DNA from: Castellaniella denitrificans
GTDB taxonomy: Bacteria > Pseudomonadota > Gammaproteobacteria > Burkholderiales > Burkholderiaceae_B
Reading direction: 5' to 3'
Assembly (NCBI RefSeq): GCF_042653765.1
Contig: NZ_JBHSEZ010000001.1
Location: 744,001 to 808,000 of the forward strand
DNA length: 64,000 nucleotides
In this document: one piece after another, positions 60,983-64,000 of the stretch
Numbering within the stretch: position 1 is the stretch's first letter
Layout of the letters: every line of letters starts with the position of its first letter
The notes under the pieces: model-generated
The model's input: the letters and a program-made list of their open reading frames with translations, nothing else
Databases searched by the model: none
What the model was told of the DNA's origin: nothing
Translations under genes and position numbers: made by a program

Positions 60983-62464
60983 TCAGTGGCGCCGCTCGTG
61001 GGTGGTGTAGTAGCGGCGCTTGTCCTCGTACAGCGCCCGGTCGGCGTCCCTCAGGGCCTGTTCCAGCGCGGCGGGATCGCGGCAGGTGGACTCCCCGGCC
61101 GAAAAGCTCAGCGGGATGCCGCCGTAGTACTGGTTGTTCAGCTCGATCAGGGAATGGATGTTTTCCAGCACCTTGCGGGTCGCCGTCTCGTCGTAGCCGG
61201 GCAGCAGCACCACGAACTCGTCGCCGCCGATGCGGGCGGCCTGGCAGGGGCGGTCGACGGCCTTGTTCAGGACCTCGCCGAAACGGCGCAGCAGGTCGTC
61301 GCCCACCGCATGGCCGCCCTCGTCGTTGGCCAGCTTCAGATTGTTCAGGTCCAGGGCGATGAAGGACACCAGCGGCGCCCGTTTGCGCTGCAGGCGGCCC
61401 AGTTCGTCGACGAAATAGGAACGGTTCTTCAGTTGGGTCAGCACGTCGTGCTTGCCCAGGTATTCCAGGTAGGCTTCGGCCTTCTTGCGGGCGGTGATGT
61501 CGGTCAGGGAAACCAGCACCAGGCTCCAGTCCTCTTCATGTCCCTGGAACACCGAGAGCTGCAGGTGGATGTGCAGGAGATCGCCCGCCAGGGTGTGGTT
61601 CTGGACTTCCTTCTGGTGGAAGAGCCGGCCATGCCACAGGTCGATCAGCTGCTCGGCGAAGGTGGCGCGGGATTCCTCGCGGAAGACGTCGCTCAGGCGC
61701 TCGATCAGCTGGTCCCTGGATTCCGCCTTGAACAGCCCCAGGGTGTAGTCGTTGACGTCGAGGACGCGGATTTCCTGGAGGCAGCGGTCGATGAAATCGG
61801 GGTGCACGTCCAGGAAAGTGCGGAAATCGCTGATATCCTGTTCGCGCAGCTCGTCGAACAGGCGCTTGATGGCGCTGAAGTCCTCGACCCACAGGGACAC
61901 CGGCGCCTGCTGGAAGAATTCGCGGGCGTCCCGCTCGCTGGCCTGGGCCCGGCGCCGGGCATCTTGCAGCGGCGTGACGTCTTCCATGGCGACCAGGACC
62001 CGGTCCCAGGGCTGCCGCTCGTCGGCCAGCACCACGGCCTTCAGGGACAGGTCCAGCCGCCGGCCCGCCAGCGAATAATTCACCGTATGGCTCTGGAAGC
62101 CCCCCCGGCCGAGCCAGAGCTGGTCGAGTTCCCCCGCCAGCCCCTCGAACGTATCGTCGCGCAGCACGTCGGCCAGCCGGCCCATCAGTTCAGGCTGGGA
62201 CCGGGCGCCGAACAGGGCCAGGGTCTGGCGATTGACGCGCAGGATGCGGATCAGGCTGGCGCAATGCCGCAGCCGGTCGCGGTCCTGGAGCAGCCAGGAC
62301 CGCAGGTCCGTGACGCCCTCGACGCGCCAGCGGGCGAACTGCGCATGCAGGGCGCTGTAGTCTTCCAGCCACAAGGCCATGGGCGTGGCTTCGAAGAAGT
62401 CCGGCATGCCGGTCCCCGCATCCGGAGACTGCCATTCGGCCGACGCTGCCCGCCCTTCATCCAT
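60983..62464 (-). CDS. Tandem-PAS diguanylate cyclase
   Basis: 493 residues, soluble (no membrane helix). Two PAS-like units of about 150 residues each (about 20-165 and 183-325) are clearly related: FFEATPMALWLEDYSALHAQ against FFQQAPVSLWVEDFSAIKRL, so they arose by duplication. A GGDEF domain (about 335-485) carries intact ARIGGDEFVV; the RxxD inhibitory site is replaced by DRPC. Likely makes c-di-GMP without product inhibition. The signal is unknown. Confidence 0.9.
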   Translation of the reverse strand: MDEGRAASAEWQSPDAGTGMPDFFEATPMALWLEDYSALHAQFARWRVEGVTDLRSWLLQDRDRLRHCASLIRILRVNRQTLALFGARSQPELMGRLADVLRDDTFEGLAGELDQLWLGRGGFQSHTVNYSLAGRRLDLSLKAVVLADERQPWDRVLVAMEDVTPLQDARRRAQASERDAREFFQQAPVSLWVEDFSAIKRLFDELREQDISDFRTFLDVHPDFIDRCLQEIRVLDVNDYTLGLFKAESRDQLIERLSDVFREESRATFAEQLIDLWHGRLFHQKEVQNHTLAGDLLHIHLQLSVFQGHEEDWSLVLVSLTDITARKKAEAYLEYLGKHDVLTQLKNRSYFVDELGRLQRKRAPLVSFIALDLNNLKLANDEGGHAVGDDLLRRFGEVLNKAVDRPCQAARIGGDEFVVLLPGYDETATRKVLENIHSLIELNNQYYGGIPLSFSAGESTCRDPAALEQALRDADRALYEDKRRYYTTHERRH

Positions 62465-62776
62465 CCTGGCCCCACTCGTGCTTTGAAAGCAGGGATTCTA
62501 AATGATATCCCCCCGCGGACGGACCATTTCCGCCGCGACCGGGGGTCATTGTCCCACGCATTAGAGAAAACACCAATGGACAGAACTTCGAATAAATACA
62601 TGGAGATGGACAATATGAAGGGGCCGCGATCCGGAATCCGGACCCGAGGTTCACAATAGGCCCATCGAGCCTCATGCAGGCCCCGCCCCGGCCTCCCGCC
62701 GGAGGCCGCGCCACCGGACCCGCCCGCCCTCCCGGCCCGCCCCGCGTCCGGTCCACGACGAACAACGGAGACCGCC
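62465..62776. other. 312-base intergenic region without a convincing gene
   Basis: Divergent spacer between the diguanylate cyclase and the permease. It holds an AT-richer segment around 62575-62625 (ACTTCGAATAAATACATGG) that could house promoters. A perfect hairpin GGCCTCC-CGCC-GGAGGCC at 62690-62707 would lie in the permease 5' leader. No known riboswitch fold was recognised. Confidence 0.5.
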
Positions 62777-64000
62777 TTGAACACACCCGCCCGCACCGCG
62801 CCGCCGCGCCCCGAAGACGAAACCCTGGGGCTGACGGCCAACCTCATGTACGGGTTCCAGCACGTCCTGACCATGTACGGCGGGATCATCGCCGTGCCGC
62901 TGATCGTCGGCCAGGCCGCCGGCCTGGGCGGCGCGGAAATCGGCGTGCTGATCGCCTCCTGCCTGTTCATGGGCGGCCTGGCCACCCTGCTGCAGACGCT
63001 GGGCATTCCGTTCTTCGGCTGCCAGCTGCCGCTGGTCCAGGGCGTGTCCTTCGCCAGCGTAGCCACCATCGTCGCCATCCTGGCGGCCGGCGGCGGCCTG
63101 CCGTCGGTCTTCGGCGCCGTCATGGCGGCGGCCCTGATCGGCCTGCTCATCACCCCGGTCTTCTCCCGCGTCATCCGCTTCTTCCCGCCGCTGGTGACGG
63201 GGTCGGTCATCACCACCATCGGCCTGTCGCTGATGCCGGTGGCCGCGAACTGGTCCATGGGCGGCAACCCCAAGGCGGACGGCTTCGGCAGCATGGCCAA
63301 CATCGGCCTGGCCGCCGCCACCCTGTTCATCGTGCTGCTGCTCAGCAAGCTGGGCAACGCGACCATCTCGCGCCTGTCGATCCTGCTGGCCATGGCGCTG
63401 GGCACGGTCATCGCCTGGGCCGCCGGCATGACCGACTTTTCCCGGGCGGCCGACGGCCCGGCCTTCGCCCTGCCGACCCTGTTCCATTTCGGCTGGCCCG
63501 AATTCCACCCCGCCGCGATCGTGTCCATGTTCATCGTCATCCTGGTGGTGCTGGTGGAGACGTCGGCCGACATCCTGGCGGTGGGCGACATCATCGACAC
63601 CCGGATCGACTCGCACCGCCTGGGCGACGGGCTGCGCGCCGACATGATCTCCAGCGTGGTGGCGCCCGTCTTCGGCTCCTTCACGCAAAGCGCCTTCGCC
63701 CAGAACGTGGGCCTGGTCGCCGTCACCGGCGTGAAGAGCCGCTACGTGGTCGCCACCAGCGGCCTGATCCTGCTGGCCCTGGGCCTGCTGCCGGTGATCG
63801 GCCGCTTCATCGCCGCCGTACCCACGGCGGTGCTGGGCGGCGCCGGCCTGGTGCTGTTCGGCACCGTGGCCGCCAGCGGCATCCGCACCCTGGCCCGGGT
63901 GAACTACGAAAACAACATGAACCTGATCATCGTGGCGACTTCCGTCGGCTTCGGCATGATCCCCATCGCCGCGCCCCACTTCTACGCCCACTTCCCGGCC
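62777..64000 (+). CDS. Purine/xanthine-type NCS2 permease, 3' end outside window
   Basis: Proton-coupled nucleobase transporter; 408 codons visible. It starts at TTG with GGAG 6 bases upstream, followed by NLMYGFQHVLTMYGGIIAVP, the signature of the uracil/xanthine family. The substrate motif FTQSAFAQNVGLVAVTGVKS fits the purine (xanthine/urate) branch better than the uracil branch. Many helices are visible. The last helices lie past the window edge. Confidence 0.93.
   Translation, partial: MNTPARTAPPRPEDETLGLTANLMYGFQHVLTMYGGIIAVPLIVGQAAGLGGAEIGVLIASCLFMGGLATLLQTLGIPFFGCQLPLVQGVSFASVATIVAILAAGGGLPSVFGAVMAAALIGLLITPVFSRVIRFFPPLVTGSVITTIGLSLMPVAANWSMGGNPKADGFGSMANIGLAAATLFIVLLLSKLGNATISRLSILLAMALGTVIAWAAGMTDFSRAADGPAFALPTLFHFGWPEFHPAAIVSMFIVILVVLVETSADILAVGDIIDTRIDSHRLGDGLRADMISSVVAPVFGSFTQSAFAQNVGLVAVTGVKSRYVVATSGLILLALGLLPVIGRFIAAVPTAVLGGAGLVLFGTVAASGIRTLARVNYENNMNLIIVATSVGFGMIPIAAPHFYAHFPA

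Noticed and set aside
62576..62659. A 27-residue frame (MDRTSNKYMEMDNMKG...) in the permease leader
   Set aside because: It has no clear ribosome site, has a run-of-the-mill composition and ends well before the TTG start. A leader peptide is possible but unsupported.
62620..62690. Possible tRNA-like sequence (GGTCCGGATTCC on the minus strand)
   Set aside because: The T-loop does not match TTCGA, no acceptor stem partner was found about 70 bases away and there is no CCA.

Overview
The window is GC-rich chromosomal DNA (roughly two thirds GC by eye, strong C/G third-position bias). Gene content and order point to a betaproteobacterium of the order Burkholderiales, most likely family Alcaligenaceae (Bordetella/Achromobacter relatives). 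The clues are the hemA-prfA-prmC-grxD-ubiX string, an NAD-linked fds formate dehydrogenase operon, TRAP transporters, several LysR regulators and a short GC-rich intergenic repeat. There is no prophage, CRISPR array, rRNA operon or complete insertion sequence. The DNA reads as core genome with small accessory modules.

Layout. 1-2550 (minus): assimilatory sulfate genes cysH-cysD-cysN, with cysN cut by the window edge. 2767-5024 (plus): glutamate dehydrogenase and an asparaginase, translationally coupled. 5025-7272 (minus): kbl-tdh threonine degradation. 7565-10156: a membrane sensor with degenerate GGDEF and EAL domains. 10265-13772 (minus): a DctP-DctQ-DctM TRAP transporter. 13987-16433: two MFS permeases. 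16423-21982 (minus): hemA, prfA, prmC, grxD, ubiX and an HD-GYP protein. 22116-22191: tRNA-Phe. 22308-24437: DMT permease, RluE-type pseudouridine synthase, a GGDEF remnant and arfB. 24444-25523 (minus): queG. 25656-29343: QseBC-like two-component system, YgiW-like OB-fold protein and a TerB/DUF697-like protein.

29371-36410 is the most patchwork part. It holds a methyltransferase divergent from an HxlR-type regulator with an extra domain, a membrane protein, a periplasmic cupredoxin behind a CueR-type promoter, a LysR/cupin/YahK-type dehydrogenase group, a 5'-truncated LysE exporter, and a MarR-GNAT fusion with a palindromic operator. 36625-40059 encodes a large AsmA/DUF748 envelope protein. 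40147-49146 is a formate module: a ModE-HTH/periplasmic-binding-domain regulator divergent from fdsG-fdsB-fdsA-fdhD-fdsD, then an OFA-family transporter and a 41-residue membrane protein. 49220-54856 (minus): CorA, a periplasmic nucleosidase-like protein, RmuC, a LysR regulator and PanB. The rest holds an aldo/keto reductase, an EmrB-like MFS permease, aconitase A, an FmdE-like protein, a tandem-PAS diguanylate cyclase and the start of a purine-type NCS2 permease.

No wholly new system is evident. The best leads are the 41-residue partner of the OFA transporter, paired operator sequences around the two-component system and around the fds divergent promoter, the CueR promoter of the cupredoxin, an internally deleted GGDEF gene overlapping arfB, the truncated LysE junction, and a dispersed repeat that forms the 3' end of prmC. 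Four loci concern cyclic-di-GMP: two GGDEF-type proteins, one HD-GYP protein and one GGDEF remnant. All functional statements rest on reading motifs and gene order; no database search was run.
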